Shown piece by piece: positions 24,619-33,670 of a DNA stretch of 64,000 bases. Below the pieces are notes generated by a model. The model ran no database searches. It saw only the letters and a program-made list of their open reading frames with translations, and was not told the origin of the DNA. The translations under genes and the position numbers were made by a program. Source of the stretch: Methylophilus medardicus (GTDB lineage: Bacteria > Pseudomonadota > Gammaproteobacteria > Burkholderiales > Methylophilaceae). Position 1 is the stretch's first letter, and each line of letters opens with the position of its first letter. The DNA lies in assembly GCF_006363955.1 (NCBI RefSeq), contig NZ_CP040948.1, positions 1,426,001 to 1,490,000 on the forward strand, read 5' to 3'.

Positions 24619-25911
24619 TTAAAAATACGGTTTTAGTAATTCAACATTGATAGAGTAGTCTTTATGCATTGGATGTTTATCGGTTGGCGCTTGTTGGCCC
24701 AAAACAAAATGAATCTCATGACCTAAGGTTGCCGCCAAATTAGCATAGTAAAAATAATTTGCATCATCATAATAAGGAGACAGGCAAATAATCTTGCATC
24801 CAGTTGGAGCGAAAATCATATTTGTAAGTGCGGCTCCGATAGGTGAAACAATTAATTTTGCTGACATACACGCTTGAACTTGTTGAATAAATGTTAAATG
24901 GTCAGATTCAACTCTTTGTACATGTTGTGCATCCAGAAATGCCTCTAACTCAGTAGCATTAATAATTTGCCTTAGATTTTTACTAGAGTGGCTCCTAGCC
25001 AAATAAACAAGATCCGAATGCGACTGTCCGGAATTTTTAAGCTCCAAGAGTGCATTGATAATAGACTCTCTAAGTAGTTTAAGTGCATAAGCAGAAAACT
25101 TATTAACATAAGGTTCGGGCTCTTTGCTTAAAAGCCCATTTGACGCATAACGTTCGTAACCAGGGTTTGAGATTGCAATCAACTGGTTGACAGTAACTGG
25201 TGCCCACTTACTAACAGTAATCACTTGTCTATTTTTCTTATTAAGCAAATTGAGAGATTGAATAATATTGGGATGCAGATGATCGTCAATCAACAATGGT
25301 GTTCGATCAAACAACGCGATTGAATCAAGCAGAGCAAGCTTAGGTAAGGTTTCCGTCAGCCAATGAGCATAATTGCCGCTGCATTGACTTATCATAGAAA
25401 CACCTGATTCAAGGCTCGATGGCGCTAAAGTCAACCAAAGATCTACAGTCTTATTGTCTTTATGGCGATCTATTAAACCAATATTTTCTGCAGGACATTG
25501 ATGTTCACTAGGGATATACAGATCGTGGTGGATCATCTGATTGCCCTGAAGCACAAAATCTGTACCACCAACAATTGTTGCACCATCAAAAGAAAAGATG
25601 GCAATTTCAGGGAAGGTATGATCCCTCGTCGGCGTGCGCATGGACGCTTCGGCAGCACCAAAACCAGTAAAACTTGGGGAAGGCAAAAATATTTTTTCGG
25701 GAGCAGTAATGCATTGTCTAAAAATAATTCCCTGAGTTTCGGCGAGTGCGATCCATTTATATGAGCCGCTTAAAACACTTCGAGAATGCATGGCTCGTAA
25801 TTTACGATTTTTTTTTACCAAAAAAAGTAGTAAGTGTTTGATCAATCGAAATATCAAAAACTGAGACAAAAACCTCCTGTAAAAATCCGCAAAAAACTTA
25901 ATTGTATTCAT
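24619..25911 (-). CDS. Glycosyltransferase family 61 (DUF563), copy A
   Basis: A 430-residue GT61 enzyme. Key blocks are GGTDFVLQGN, CSGNYAHWLTETLPKLALLD, LLIDDHLHPN, VYLARSHSSKNLR, the acceptor/donor loop KLIVSPIGAALTNMIFAP and the C-terminal ICLSPYYDDANYFYYANLA. GT61 includes capsule and O-antigen transferases. It is clearly paralogous along its length to the 469-residue copy at 26276-27685; both share GNY-HWLTETLP and SPYY--ANY. The ATG overlaps the stop of a decayed third copy (ATGA), so this was once a run of three coupled genes. An N-terminal basic hydrophobic stretch (RFLSQFLIFRLIKHLLLFLV) may anchor it to the membrane. Confidence 0.9.
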   Translation of the reverse strand: MNTIKFFADFYRRFLSQFLIFRLIKHLLLFLVKKNRKLRAMHSRSVLSGSYKWIALAETQGIIFRQCITAPEKIFLPSPSFTGFGAAEASMRTPTRDHTFPEIAIFSFDGATIVGGTDFVLQGNQMIHHDLYIPSEHQCPAENIGLIDRHKDNKTVDLWLTLAPSSLESGVSMISQCSGNYAHWLTETLPKLALLDSIALFDRTPLLIDDHLHPNIIQSLNLLNKKNRQVITVSKWAPVTVNQLIAISNPGYERYASNGLLSKEPEPYVNKFSAYALKLLRESIINALLELKNSGQSHSDLVYLARSHSSKNLRQIINATELEAFLDAQHVQRVESDHLTFIQQVQACMSAKLIVSPIGAALTNMIFAPTGCKIICLSPYYDDANYFYYANLAATLGHEIHFVLGQQAPTDKHPMHKDYSINVELLKPYF

Positions 25912-26241
25912 GAAGTTAATTGTTCCAAAGCTAATTTCAAATCATCAAGATTTATAAAGTAATTTTTATGGTCAATGTGATCATTGGTTCTTCTACCTTC
26001 GACTTGAGAACCAATTAGATAATGCATATCATGACCAAAGCAACTAAATAATTGCGCAGTAAGATTAATGCGGTCAGGAGGAAACACACATAATCTAGAT
26101 AATCTAATCTCAGTTTGTGATAAAGCCACCCAACTGTACTCGCAAAAAAATCGGATGCTTTATTAAATTAAAGAATAGGAATTTGGATAAATACTCCCAA
26201 TAATCTCTGCTAAGAATTCTATCGAGCTCAATAAAAACCCA
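25908..26241 (-). pseudogene. Remnant of a third GT61 glycosyltransferase
   Basis: Two frames of this short stretch match the neighbouring GT61 paralogs. From 26241 to 26110 one frame reads DYWEYLSKFLFFNLIKHPIF, matching the N-terminal DFYRRFLSQFLIFRLIKHLL of copy A, but with no ATG and a stop at 26110-26112. The overlapping frame (25908-26129) encodes a 73-residue peptide whose start (SWVALSQTE) resembles SYKWIALAETQ, and whose end (FGHDMHYLIG, HKNYFINLDDL) matches the C termini of both copies (LGHEIHFVLG, HKDFKINIDAL). The catalytic middle of about 300 residues is missing. This is best explained by internal deletion plus frameshift. The remnant's stop still overlaps copy A's start by four bases. 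Confidence 0.8.
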
Positions 26242-26275
26242 TTAGAGAATGTCTAGTGGACTCACCACTATAAAT

Positions 26276-27685
26276 TTAGATTTTTTCAAAGAAGTCTAAG
26301 GCCTCAACTAATGCGTCAATATTTATCTTGAAGTCTTTGTGTAATAGATGTCCGCCCCGACTGATTTGTAAACCTAAGACGTAATATATTTCATGATTTA
26401 GTGCTCCCATGAAGTTAGAAAAAAAATAGTAATTTGCATTTTCATAATAAGGAGATAAACCAATAATTTTACATTTTTCATTAGAAAAAATTGTATTTGC
26501 TAAGGCAGCTCCTAAGGGTGACACTATTTTTTCAGCATTTGAAAACAGCATTACTTGCTGGCTAAATGATAGTTTTGCCGGATCAATTGAGCTGTAACCG
26601 TATTTAACAAGCTCTCTTTCCACCTCATCAATATTTATAACAATTCTAGAATTACCTGTACTCTCACGAGATCTTGTTAAAAATATTTTTTTTGGATAAG
26701 AGGCATTTAAATTCTGATGAAGATTTAAAGCGTTGAAAATCTCTTTTCGCAACTCATTCAAAGCAAATTTAGAAAAAGTGAAATAGTCCGACCTTGGTGC
26801 TTTCAATAACTTGTTTTTTAGATAATACCTAAGCTCTGGTGGAACATATGCGGAAGGAGATATGTCTACCAGCGAGTTTGTTTTGTACCTTTCCCAGCGC
26901 TTAACTTTAATAATCTGCCTTTGATTCTTGTTTAGCAGCATCAAAGATTCAATAAAATTAGGATGTATCCAAGCATCCACTAATATTGGGTAATCTTTGA
27001 AGTCAGCAACTTGATCAGCAAATAATATTCTTGGTAAAGTTTCAGTTAGCCAATGTGAGTAGTTGCCGGTGCACGATCCAAGTAGAGAAATCGCCGTGTC
27101 TACATGCTTAGCTTTACCCCGAGTTATTGAAATAGTTTTACTATCGAGATTAATCTTAGCAATACCATTAAGTTCAGCAGGGCAAACGTCTCTTTCAGGA
27201 ATAAATTCATCTGGATAAATAATATATCCATCCAATAGGATAAAATTTGTTCCGCCAATCACCTCTGCATGATGTAACTGGACGACTTCAATCTTGGGAA
27301 GTTTTAGCTCAACGTTTGCATCCGCAATTGGCACAAAAGGATATTTGCCTATAAATTTTGGTCCTTTGATTGAACAGACACCCCCTGTATCAAATAAATA
27401 ACCTTGTTTATTGTGTTTAACTAAAAAATCAGTCATTGAAATCAACTGATACTTTTCAGCTTTAGAACTATGATTTAGTGAAAGCCTAAGCTTAAAGACG
27501 AGAAGTCCCAGTTGAGTGAAATATCCACGAGCCAACCTCATCAAATAGAACTTATGTAAAAATCTATAAAATACAAATCTTGCGAAAAATCTAACTCTAT
27601 AAGGAACGCTGCGCATGACCCGGTAGACTTTATAACTAGAGACCCTTAGCTTCGAGTAAAACTTAAGGATCAAACTCTTAATCAT
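26276..27685 (-). CDS. Glycosyltransferase family 61 (DUF563), copy B
   Basis: A 469-residue GT61 enzyme, paralogous to the copy at 24619-25911: GGTNFILLDG, CTGNYSHWLTETLPRI, ILVDAWIHPNFIESLMLLNK, FLTRSREST, EKIVSPLGAALANTIFS and SPYYENANYYFFSNF. A lysine/arginine-rich N terminus with aromatic and hydrophobic residues (RVRFFARFVFYRFLHKFYLM) suggests peripheral membrane attachment. Very AT-rich, like the rest of the island. A 269-base gap separates it from the aminotransferase gene upstream; a 34-base gap and a degenerate paralog follow. It should add one sugar to the growing lipid-linked repeat. Donor and acceptor cannot be told from the sequence. Confidence 0.9.
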   Translation of the reverse strand: MIKSLILKFYSKLRVSSYKVYRVMRSVPYRVRFFARFVFYRFLHKFYLMRLARGYFTQLGLLVFKLRLSLNHSSKAEKYQLISMTDFLVKHNKQGYLFDTGGVCSIKGPKFIGKYPFVPIADANVELKLPKIEVVQLHHAEVIGGTNFILLDGYIIYPDEFIPERDVCPAELNGIAKINLDSKTISITRGKAKHVDTAISLLGSCTGNYSHWLTETLPRILFADQVADFKDYPILVDAWIHPNFIESLMLLNKNQRQIIKVKRWERYKTNSLVDISPSAYVPPELRYYLKNKLLKAPRSDYFTFSKFALNELRKEIFNALNLHQNLNASYPKKIFLTRSRESTGNSRIVINIDEVERELVKYGYSSIDPAKLSFSQQVMLFSNAEKIVSPLGAALANTIFSNEKCKIIGLSPYYENANYYFFSNFMGALNHEIYYVLGLQISRGGHLLHKDFKINIDALVEALDFFEKI

Positions 27686-27954
27686 TCAGAAGCACCACAA
27701 AAATCGCTCTTTGATACCAAATATATGCGAAAAGTAGTAGAAATAAATGCTCTGTTCTGCAAAATAAATTGTAGGGGTAGGATCTCAAAACCCAGAACAT
27801 AGAGACCAGAAAACAACAATTCTTTTGGATGCATATACTCATAAATAATCATTTCAGACCAAGAAGTGCATCTAACTAGTAGTAACTTTCATCTTACTCT
27901 ATTGGCAATTTCTATCAGAATCAGTGAAAAATATATCAAATCAAATCTGTTGTT
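27686..27954. other. 269-base AT-rich gap within the polysaccharide operon
   Basis: No gene, clear promoter or hairpin terminator recognised. It may hold an internal promoter for the GT61/GT2 genes, or be scar sequence from gene loss in a region that already contains a decayed GT61. Confidence 0.4.
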
Positions 27955-29049
27955 TTACGCTCTAAAATCTTTTAACAAACTAACAACATAGTTTAGGTCT
28001 GTATCACAAATCACGGAAGATATAGGTAAACTTAAAACCTGCTCGGCAAATTGCTCTGCAATAGGCAAAGGTTTGAACTTCATAGTTGCATAACACTCTT
28101 GTTGATGCGGTGGTATTGGATAATGAACGAGAGTTTCAACACCATGACTTCGTAAGTATTGTTGTAAGTTGTCTCTATTTTTAGTTCTAATCACATAAAG
28201 ATGCCACACTGGATCTGCCCAATCCGGGACATCAGGCAATATCAAATCAGAATTTGAGAGACAATAAGAGTAGTGATTAGCAATGTTTTTCCGTACCTGA
28301 TTATCATCGTCTAGTCTTCTTAATTTAACTCTAAGAAAAGCTGCTTGAAGCTCGTCCAATCGGCTATTGTAGCCGAGTACATCGTGTTGATACTTTACTT
28401 TTGAGCCGTAATTTCTCAATTTGCGTACTTTGGCTGCAATTTCAGAGTCATTAGTTAACACCGCACCACCATCACCTAAAGCACCTAAATTCTTACCGGG
28501 ATAAAAGCTAGTGGCGCCAGCATGTCCTAAACCACCAATGCGCCTACCTTTGTATTTAGCCCCTTGAGCTTGTGCAGCATCTTCAATGACAACTAGACCA
28601 TATTTATCGGCCAATGCGAGAATTGGATCCATGTCCGCAGGTTGACCATATAAATGTACTGGAATAATTGCAACAGTTTTTGGCGTAAGAGCAGCTTCAA
28701 TGGCATGAATCGAAATGTTATGCGTTTTTGGGTCTGGTTCAGCGGGTACAGGGATTGCACCACACTCTGTTACAGCCAACCAAGTGGCAATAAAAGTGTT
28801 AGAAGGTACGATTACTTCATCACCAGGTCCAATTCCATAGGCTTTCAATAGTAAATGAATAGCCTCAAGACCATTACCAACACCTACGCAATGACTTACT
28901 TCACTATAATCGGCGAACTCTGATTCGAAAAGCTCAAGCTCTTTACCTTGGATGAACCAACCAGATTGATGCACACGCTTAAACGCCTCTTCCAATTCAA
29001 TACCGAAAGATTCATTCACTCTCTTTAAATCAAGAAATGGGACTTGCAT
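27955..29049 (-). CDS. dTDP-3-amino-3,6-dideoxyhexose transaminase (QdtB/FdtB-type DegT aminotransferase)
   Basis: A 364-residue PLP enzyme of the DegT/DnrJ/EryC1/StrS family: GVGNGLEAIHLLL, PSNTFIATWLAV, VHLYGQPADMDPI, VIEDAAQAQGA and the PLP lysine K186 in SFYPGKNLGALGDGGAV. The start MQVPFLDLKRVN is typical of QdtB/FdtB, and the gene directly follows a QdtA/FdtA-type ketoisomerase whose stop it overlaps by one base (TAATG). Together they would turn dTDP-4-keto-6-deoxyglucose into a 3-amino sugar (Qui3N or Fuc3N type). No N-acetyltransferase of the QdtC/FdtC kind is visible next to it, so the amino group may be modified otherwise. Confidence 0.92.
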   Translation of the reverse strand: MQVPFLDLKRVNESFGIELEEAFKRVHQSGWFIQGKELELFESEFADYSEVSHCVGVGNGLEAIHLLLKAYGIGPGDEVIVPSNTFIATWLAVTECGAIPVPAEPDPKTHNISIHAIEAALTPKTVAIIPVHLYGQPADMDPILALADKYGLVVIEDAAQAQGAKYKGRRIGGLGHAGATSFYPGKNLGALGDGGAVLTNDSEIAAKVRKLRNYGSKVKYQHDVLGYNSRLDELQAAFLRVKLRRLDDDNQVRKNIANHYSYCLSNSDLILPDVPDWADPVWHLYVIRTKNRDNLQQYLRSHGVETLVHYPIPPHQQECYATMKFKPLPIAEQFAEQVLSLPISSVICDTDLNYVVSLLKDFRA

Positions 29050-29465
29050 TACTTATGGCCCTTTCTGGCCTCATTCAAAAAATTATCGTAGTCACGGAAA
29101 TAATCCCCCTCATCATAAAAATCAGAGGCGAGCACCATGCAAACAGCACCGGAAGAAAAATTATCTAAATCACGCCAAATCATAGGTGGTATGTAAAGCC
29201 CGTAATAAGAGCGATTAAGGTGAAATTTTTTCTTTTCGAATCCATCATCCAGCGTCACATCAAAACTACCAGACATTGAAATCATCAACTGACTTAAACC
29301 TCGGTGTCCATGTGCTGCTCGCGATGCTCCACCAGGCACATCATATAAATAATAGACACGTTTTATATCGAAAGGTATGTGCCTGTCGCTCTCAATGAAA
29401 GTCAGGTTGCCCCTATGGTCCATAATTTTAGGAAGCTCAATTATCTTAGAGTCGTTAAGTGACAT
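29049..29465 (-). CDS. dTDP-4-oxo-6-deoxyhexose 3,4-ketoisomerase (QdtA/FdtA/WxcM cupin)
   Basis: A 138-residue single-domain cupin. IIELPKIMDHRGNLTFIES at the start, RVYYLYDVPGGASRAAHGHR with the catalytic histidine pair, the FDVTLDD strand and YGLYIPPMIWRDLDNFS are the conserved blocks of QdtA/FdtA ketoisomerases. It moves the keto group of dTDP-4-keto-6-deoxyglucose from C4 to C3, preparing the transaminase substrate. Coupled to the transaminase by TAATG. QdtA and FdtA differ by a few active-site residues that set C4 stereochemistry; I cannot decide between gluco and galacto products. dTDP-glucose synthesis genes (rmlA, rmlB) are not in the window. Confidence 0.9.
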   Translation of the reverse strand: MSLNDSKIIELPKIMDHRGNLTFIESDRHIPFDIKRVYYLYDVPGGASRAAHGHRGLSQLMISMSGSFDVTLDDGFEKKKFHLNRSYYGLYIPPMIWRDLDNFSSGAVCMVLASDFYDEGDYFRDYDNFLNEARKGHK

Positions 29466-29474
29466 AATTAATTT

Positions 29475-30563
29475 TTATTGCTTTGGTAAGAAAAACATTA
29501 CAGTTTCATAAATACTCTCAGTGTAATGTCTCAGTTTAATGTCGTAATCTGAACGTATTGAAAGGATTTGATGTGGTATTCTCCAAAAATCCCCGGCAGA
29601 ATGATAGACAGAAATAGCTAATCTGGGGTGGTTATCGAGTATGGTTTGAGTTGCACCCTCAATTGCAGCAGACTCACCACCCTCTATATCCATCTTAATA
29701 AAGGTTGGCTTGCATTTCAGTACATCATCCAATCGGTCAACAGCTATTTTGACAGTGCCTGAATCAGAGATTTTCGATGCAGACCCTGATACATCAAATT
29801 GCAAAATACCTTTGCGATTTGATAACCCGATTGGCATGCAACTCACATTCGGAAATGCGGCTAAACTTTCAGAACATTTTTTGAAATTTGTGCTGTCAGG
29901 TTCGAAAGCGAAAACTTGTTCGTAATTTGGACAACGCTTTATGAACTCTTTACTGGTGAATCCATCGTAAGCGCCTACATCAATGAAGGTTTCACCTTTT
30001 TGTTTTAAATCTAAAAAGTCCTCAAAATATTGAATATCTTCCTTTTGTGTAAATCCATTTAAATGAACTATGTCATGTGAGAATCTGAAATTAATTAACT
30101 TTAGAAATTGTTCTTTTGACTTTTCGTCATTTAGCAAATCGTAGATCCAAGCATATTTTTGTTTATTATCTAAATACTCGTGCTCAAAGCCCTCGTTAAA
30201 TCTAACCTCAGGTAGTGCAAGCCTTGTAATTTGATAAAAAGCGAAGTAATCAAGGTTTGATAATCCAACAGAATCCAATTTATATTTCGCAGATAGTGGT
30301 CGACCACCTGAAGCATTGAGAACCATACTTTTAGGAGGTATATCTTGAACCTTGATAATAGGCAGTCCTTTGTAGTTGGTCTCGGTGGTGAAGTCATCCA
30401 CTATTCCGTCGACTTTTATAAGGTTGCAAAGGGCTTCGGTATAAATATTGCGACCCATAATGTATTTTAGGTGCGTGTTTTCACCCAAAAATAACTCACA
30501 AAATCGCAAAGATTCATTTGGCCACTGAACAACTCTTTTATCAGAAGGTAAACCCAAAATCAT
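29475..30563 (-). CDS. FkbM-family methyltransferase with N-terminal extension
   Basis: A 362-residue protein. The C-terminal half is an FkbM methyltransferase: SAM loop FIDVGAYDGFTS (193-204), VFAFEPDSTNFKKC, IGLSNRKGILQFD, VDRLDDVL and FIKMDIEGGESAAIEGA. The first 170 residues (with VDDFTTETNYKGLPI and a SMVLNASGGRP stretch) resemble the small-molecule or nucleotide-sugar-binding modules that precede some FkbM domains, but I do not recognise it firmly. It likely O-methylates a sugar of the surface glycan. It overlaps the oxidoreductase gene by four bases (ATGA) and precedes the ketoisomerase by nine. Target hydroxyl unknown. Confidence 0.85.
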   Translation of the reverse strand: MILGLPSDKRVVQWPNESLRFCELFLGENTHLKYIMGRNIYTEALCNLIKVDGIVDDFTTETNYKGLPIIKVQDIPPKSMVLNASGGRPLSAKYKLDSVGLSNLDYFAFYQITRLALPEVRFNEGFEHEYLDNKQKYAWIYDLLNDEKSKEQFLKLINFRFSHDIVHLNGFTQKEDIQYFEDFLDLKQKGETFIDVGAYDGFTSKEFIKRCPNYEQVFAFEPDSTNFKKCSESLAAFPNVSCMPIGLSNRKGILQFDVSGSASKISDSGTVKIAVDRLDDVLKCKPTFIKMDIEGGESAAIEGATQTILDNHPRLAISVYHSAGDFWRIPHQILSIRSDYDIKLRHYTESIYETVMFFLPKQ

Positions 30564-31702
30564 TTAATAACTTCCCATTTTTTATTGACTGCAGACCGTG
30601 ATATTGCTTCCAACATTTTAAGGCCCTCAACTGACTCCTTAACTCCAAAAACAAACTCATGATTTTGCCTTTTTGAATCTTGAAGATATGATCTCAAGCT
30701 TTCTGCGATATCAAAATAGTAATTTGCGAAGGCCTCTATAAAACCAGCCGGATGTCCTGCCTTAAAGCGTTGATATCGTGCTTGATTAGCAACTTTGCTA
30801 AAGTTACTTGTACGATCCAAAATATATTTTCCGCCAGAGTTATCCGCAAAGGATAGGTATTCAGGATTTTCCTGAACCCATTCAGCCGACCCAAGGTCAC
30901 CAAACACCCTAAATCTCTGACCATTTCTGTACCCAAACGCTGTTTTGCTATACCAAATACTGCAGTCTATGTTGTTTGAATATTTGACGAGACAATTTAC
31001 GTTATCTGCGACTTCCGGAAAATTACCTCGAGAGGCACTGATGGCAACAAGTTCTTCAGGTTTTTGACCAGTTAAAAATCTAACCATCATGTGTAAGTGA
31101 ACTCCTAAATCTAATGAGATAGTCGGAATAGAGCCATCATGTAACCTCCATGATTGGGGTGTCATTGGGTTCCCATCGGTGGTTAGTCGTGCAAAACCCT
31201 CTTGAGGCATTTCAATATGAATTTGTTGTATCGCACCTAACATTCCAGAATCGACCATGTTTTTTAATTCACGCACCATGGGGTATCCTGTGTAGTTGTA
31301 GGTAACTGCCAAAAACCCTTTCCGATTTTCAAGAAGTCTCTGAATATGTTCAGCTTCAGTGGAAGTGCAAACCAGAGCTTTTTCACAAATTACTGGGATT
31401 CCAGCTTCGAGACATATTTTTAAATGCTCCAAATGCTGATCTTGAGGAGTCAAAATAATTACACAGTCAAGATTGCTCGACTCATACGCTATTAAATCGT
31501 GTACGTTCTTATGAGCACGCTCTGGATTTACTCCATACTTGATTGCTGAATCACGATTTTTTTTATCATTTCGACTAAAGCATCCTGCTACAAGCTCAAA
31601 ACATTGATCCATTTCGATGGCAATTCTGTGGGATCTGCCGACGGCGGAATCAAATGCCCCCCCTAAAAATGCCACCCTTAATTTTTTTTCCTGAACAGTC
31701 AA
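30560..31702 (-). CDS. Gfo/Idh/MocA-family oxidoreductase
   Basis: A 380-residue NAD(P)-dependent enzyme: Rossmann start LRVAFLGGAFDSAVGRSHR, VIILTPQDQHLEHLKICLEA and GIPVICEKALVCT. The usual catalytic EKP is EKA here. Downstream, VTYNYTGYPMVRELK and the GSIPTISLDLGVHLHMMVRF segment, containing a conserved D-x-G-x-H, are as in the family. Such enzymes oxidise or reduce ring carbons of nucleotide sugars (for example WlbA/WbpB make a 3-keto sugar). Start is a TTG at 31702 preceded by AGAGG about 11 bases upstream; no ATG lies before the Rossmann fold. It overlaps FkbM downstream. Substrate not deducible. Confidence 0.86.
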   Translation of the reverse strand: MTVQEKKLRVAFLGGAFDSAVGRSHRIAIEMDQCFELVAGCFSRNDKKNRDSAIKYGVNPERAHKNVHDLIAYESSNLDCVIILTPQDQHLEHLKICLEAGIPVICEKALVCTSTEAEHIQRLLENRKGFLAVTYNYTGYPMVRELKNMVDSGMLGAIQQIHIEMPQEGFARLTTDGNPMTPQSWRLHDGSIPTISLDLGVHLHMMVRFLTGQKPEELVAISASRGNFPEVADNVNCLVKYSNNIDCSIWYSKTAFGYRNGQRFRVFGDLGSAEWVQENPEYLSFADNSGGKYILDRTSNFSKVANQARYQRFKAGHPAGFIEAFANYYFDIAESLRSYLQDSKRQNHEFVFGVKESVEGLKMLEAISRSAVNKKWEVIK

Positions 31703-31724
31703 TTTGTTTAGAACCTCTAATTTG

Positions 31725-32909
31725 CTAATTGATGTTTATATTATATGAATTAATATTAACGTACCCCGCCATTAAGGGAGTGACCTCTTCCATTTGTTGC
31801 TGACTCTCAAACTCGACAAACAGAATCCCAGCTTTATCGAAAGGGGCTTCTTTTAAATGCTCTCCACTATTTTTAAGAGATACAAACTGAGAAGATACAG
31901 AAGGAATGTTACTTGCAATCGACATTAAGGTTTGTGATTTAGTACCGGAGACTGTATGGCGTCCGTATAAAACCTCATTAGGTTTGAATGGACTCTCGGG
32001 TATCGGCAAATCCAAAAAAGACCTAACAAATAAATCTGCGTAATCTACACCTGTAGAATATGTGACTAACACTCCGTATAAGTCACCTGGACATCGCCTC
32101 ATAGTCTCGATAATCCAAAACTCATTTTCACGCACCATGAATTGTGTATGAATTAAACCATTCACCAATCCCAAACTCTTGGAAATTTGATTAATAGCTT
32201 CACGCACACTGTCTTTGATATTGGTGGTAAGTAAAGATGGGTGATTGGAGCAATTGACTTGATAAGGATACACGGTACAGAATTCATCTACAAAAAAGTC
32301 TTGCTGCACGGTACCTTTTTGCAAGAACGCGGAATGACTATGCAATGAAGCATCAAGAAACTCCTCAACAACAACTTTACCAACTCGAGAGTAGCGTTGC
32401 GCATCAGAGATGGCTAGCGCGAGGTCTGTCTCTGAAAAAATTTTAGACATGCCTCTACCACTAAAACTGTCCACAGGTTTCATGAGCAAAGGAAAATCTA
32501 AACTAAGGTCTGAAATTTGCATTCCCACGTTAATTTCCGTAAATCGAGGGGCTGGAATACCGAGACGCTGAGTTAACTGTCTAAATAAATTTTTCGTATG
32601 CAATTCAGTGGCTGTAGGCAATGAATCGAAACCTGGGAAAGAAAATTTTTCAGCTACTTTTGCACATGACATGTATGAATAGTCATTGCAGGTGGGTACT
32701 AAAAAATCAAAATCTCCAGACTCAACTACGGATAAAAGATGTTCGGGGTCAGAGTAGTCAATAAAATAAGATGCATCGGCATATTGATGACATGCATCAG
32801 AGGGATTGTTTCCACACACAGAAACATGCAAACCATGATCCTTGAGCGCATAAAAAATAGGCGTTGCACTGAAGCTGCTTCCAACCAGTAAAGCTTTTTT
32901 TGTTGTCAT
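31725..32909 (-). CDS. ATP-grasp ligase in polysaccharide cluster
   Basis: A 394-residue ATP-grasp protein. An N-terminal PreATP-like fold (KKALLVGSSFSATPIFYALK, DFDFLVPTCNDYS) is followed by the nucleotide-binding segment FPLLMKPVDSFSGRGMSKI and VVVEEFLDASLHSHSAFLQ, then the metal-site region EFWIIETMRRCPGDLYGV. These ligases form amide or peptide bonds via acyl phosphates. In a glycan locus, it may attach an amino acid or acid to an amino sugar, for instance the 3-amino sugar made by the neighbouring enzymes. ATG 32909 is chosen, 11 bases after the ABC ATPase stop with AGGGG ahead, over a longer frame that would overlap it. Function is inferred from family only. Confidence 0.85.
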   Translation of the reverse strand: MTTKKALLVGSSFSATPIFYALKDHGLHVSVCGNNPSDACHQYADASYFIDYSDPEHLLSVVESGDFDFLVPTCNDYSYMSCAKVAEKFSFPGFDSLPTATELHTKNLFRQLTQRLGIPAPRFTEINVGMQISDLSLDFPLLMKPVDSFSGRGMSKIFSETDLALAISDAQRYSRVGKVVVEEFLDASLHSHSAFLQKGTVQQDFFVDEFCTVYPYQVNCSNHPSLLTTNIKDSVREAINQISKSLGLVNGLIHTQFMVRENEFWIIETMRRCPGDLYGVLVTYSTGVDYADLFVRSFLDLPIPESPFKPNEVLYGRHTVSGTKSQTLMSIASNIPSVSSQFVSLKNSGEHLKEAPFDKAGILFVEFESQQQMEEVTPLMAGYVNINSYNININ

Positions 32910-32920
32910 TATACTTGCCC

Positions 32921-33670
32921 CTAGTGGCCGAAATAGTTTGCGGCAACCTCTGCAGGATCCCCATCCATTCGGATCTTTCCGTGTTCCAACCAAATTAAAC
33001 GCGTACAGTTACTTAGCAATAAGTCCTTTGAATGACTAGCGAGGATTAAAATTTCTGCCGAACTTACGACCTCAGTCATTCTTTGATCGGCACGCTCCCT
33101 AAACTCTTCATCGCCTGTTGACAACCACTCATCCATTATTAGGATTTGTGGTTTAACAGCAGTCGAAACTGCAAACGCCAAACGAAGTTGCATCCCTGTG
33201 GAATATGTACGAAAAGGTAAATCAATAAACTGACCAAGTCCAGTGAACTCTACAATTTCGTGACTAATTTTCTTTATCTGTGCAGGAGTCATTCCCATCA
33301 TCACTGCTCTCAAGAGGATGTTCTCTCTACCAGTTGCCTCAGGATCTATACCCAAACCGATATTAATCAAAGAGACACAATCACCATTGATGTTTGCACT
33401 TCCCTGAGTTGGCTGATAGATGCCGGACAAAATTCTTAAGAGTGTAGTTTTACCAGCACCGTTGTGACCAACTAAACCGATTCTTTCTCCTTGATCGATT
33501 TTGATGTTGATGTCCTGTAGGCCTTTTACGATGATTGCACCATCGTACGCCCTATCAATTTTGCCTCCAGTCACTGCACTCAAAACTCTATTTTTTAAGG
33601 ACAGAGTTGAAGCGTTGTAAACGGGAAAAACAACCTCTACATTTTTTAGTTCGATTGAAGCTTTATTCAT
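32921..33670 (-). CDS. Polysaccharide ABC exporter, ATP-binding subunit (Wzt/KpsT-like)
   Basis: A 249-residue ATPase: Walker [16 protein letters not shown], the Wzt/TagH-type signature TYSTGMQLRLAFAV and Walker B ILIMDEWLSTGDEEF, with the switch histidine in ASHSKD. Sequence style (ILSGIYQPTQGSANINGD, NIGLGIDPEATGREN) is that of O-antigen/teichoic/capsule exporters. It stops at about 249 residues, so it lacks the C-terminal carbohydrate-binding domain that lets E. coli O8/O9a Wzt recognise chain ends. The ATG overlaps the permease stop (ATGA). It powers transport of lipid-linked glycan to the periplasm. Confidence 0.93.
   Translation of the reverse strand: MNKASIELKNVEVVFPVYNASTLSLKNRVLSAVTGGKIDRAYDGAIIVKGLQDINIKIDQGERIGLVGHNGAGKTTLLRILSGIYQPTQGSANINGDCVSLINIGLGIDPEATGRENILLRAVMMGMTPAQIKKISHEIVEFTGLGQFIDLPFRTYSTGMQLRLAFAVSTAVKPQILIMDEWLSTGDEEFRERADQRMTEVVSSAEILILASHSKDLLLSNCTRLIWLEHGKIRMDGDPAEVAANYFGH

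Noticed and set aside
25908-26129. Independent 73-residue hypothetical protein
   Set aside because: Both ends match pieces of the neighbouring GT61 enzymes, so it is a remnant rather than a separate gene.
27686-27954. Small gene in the 269-base gap before GT61 copy B
   Set aside because: Only short AT-rich frames without ribosome-binding sites; no similarity recognised to neighbouring families.
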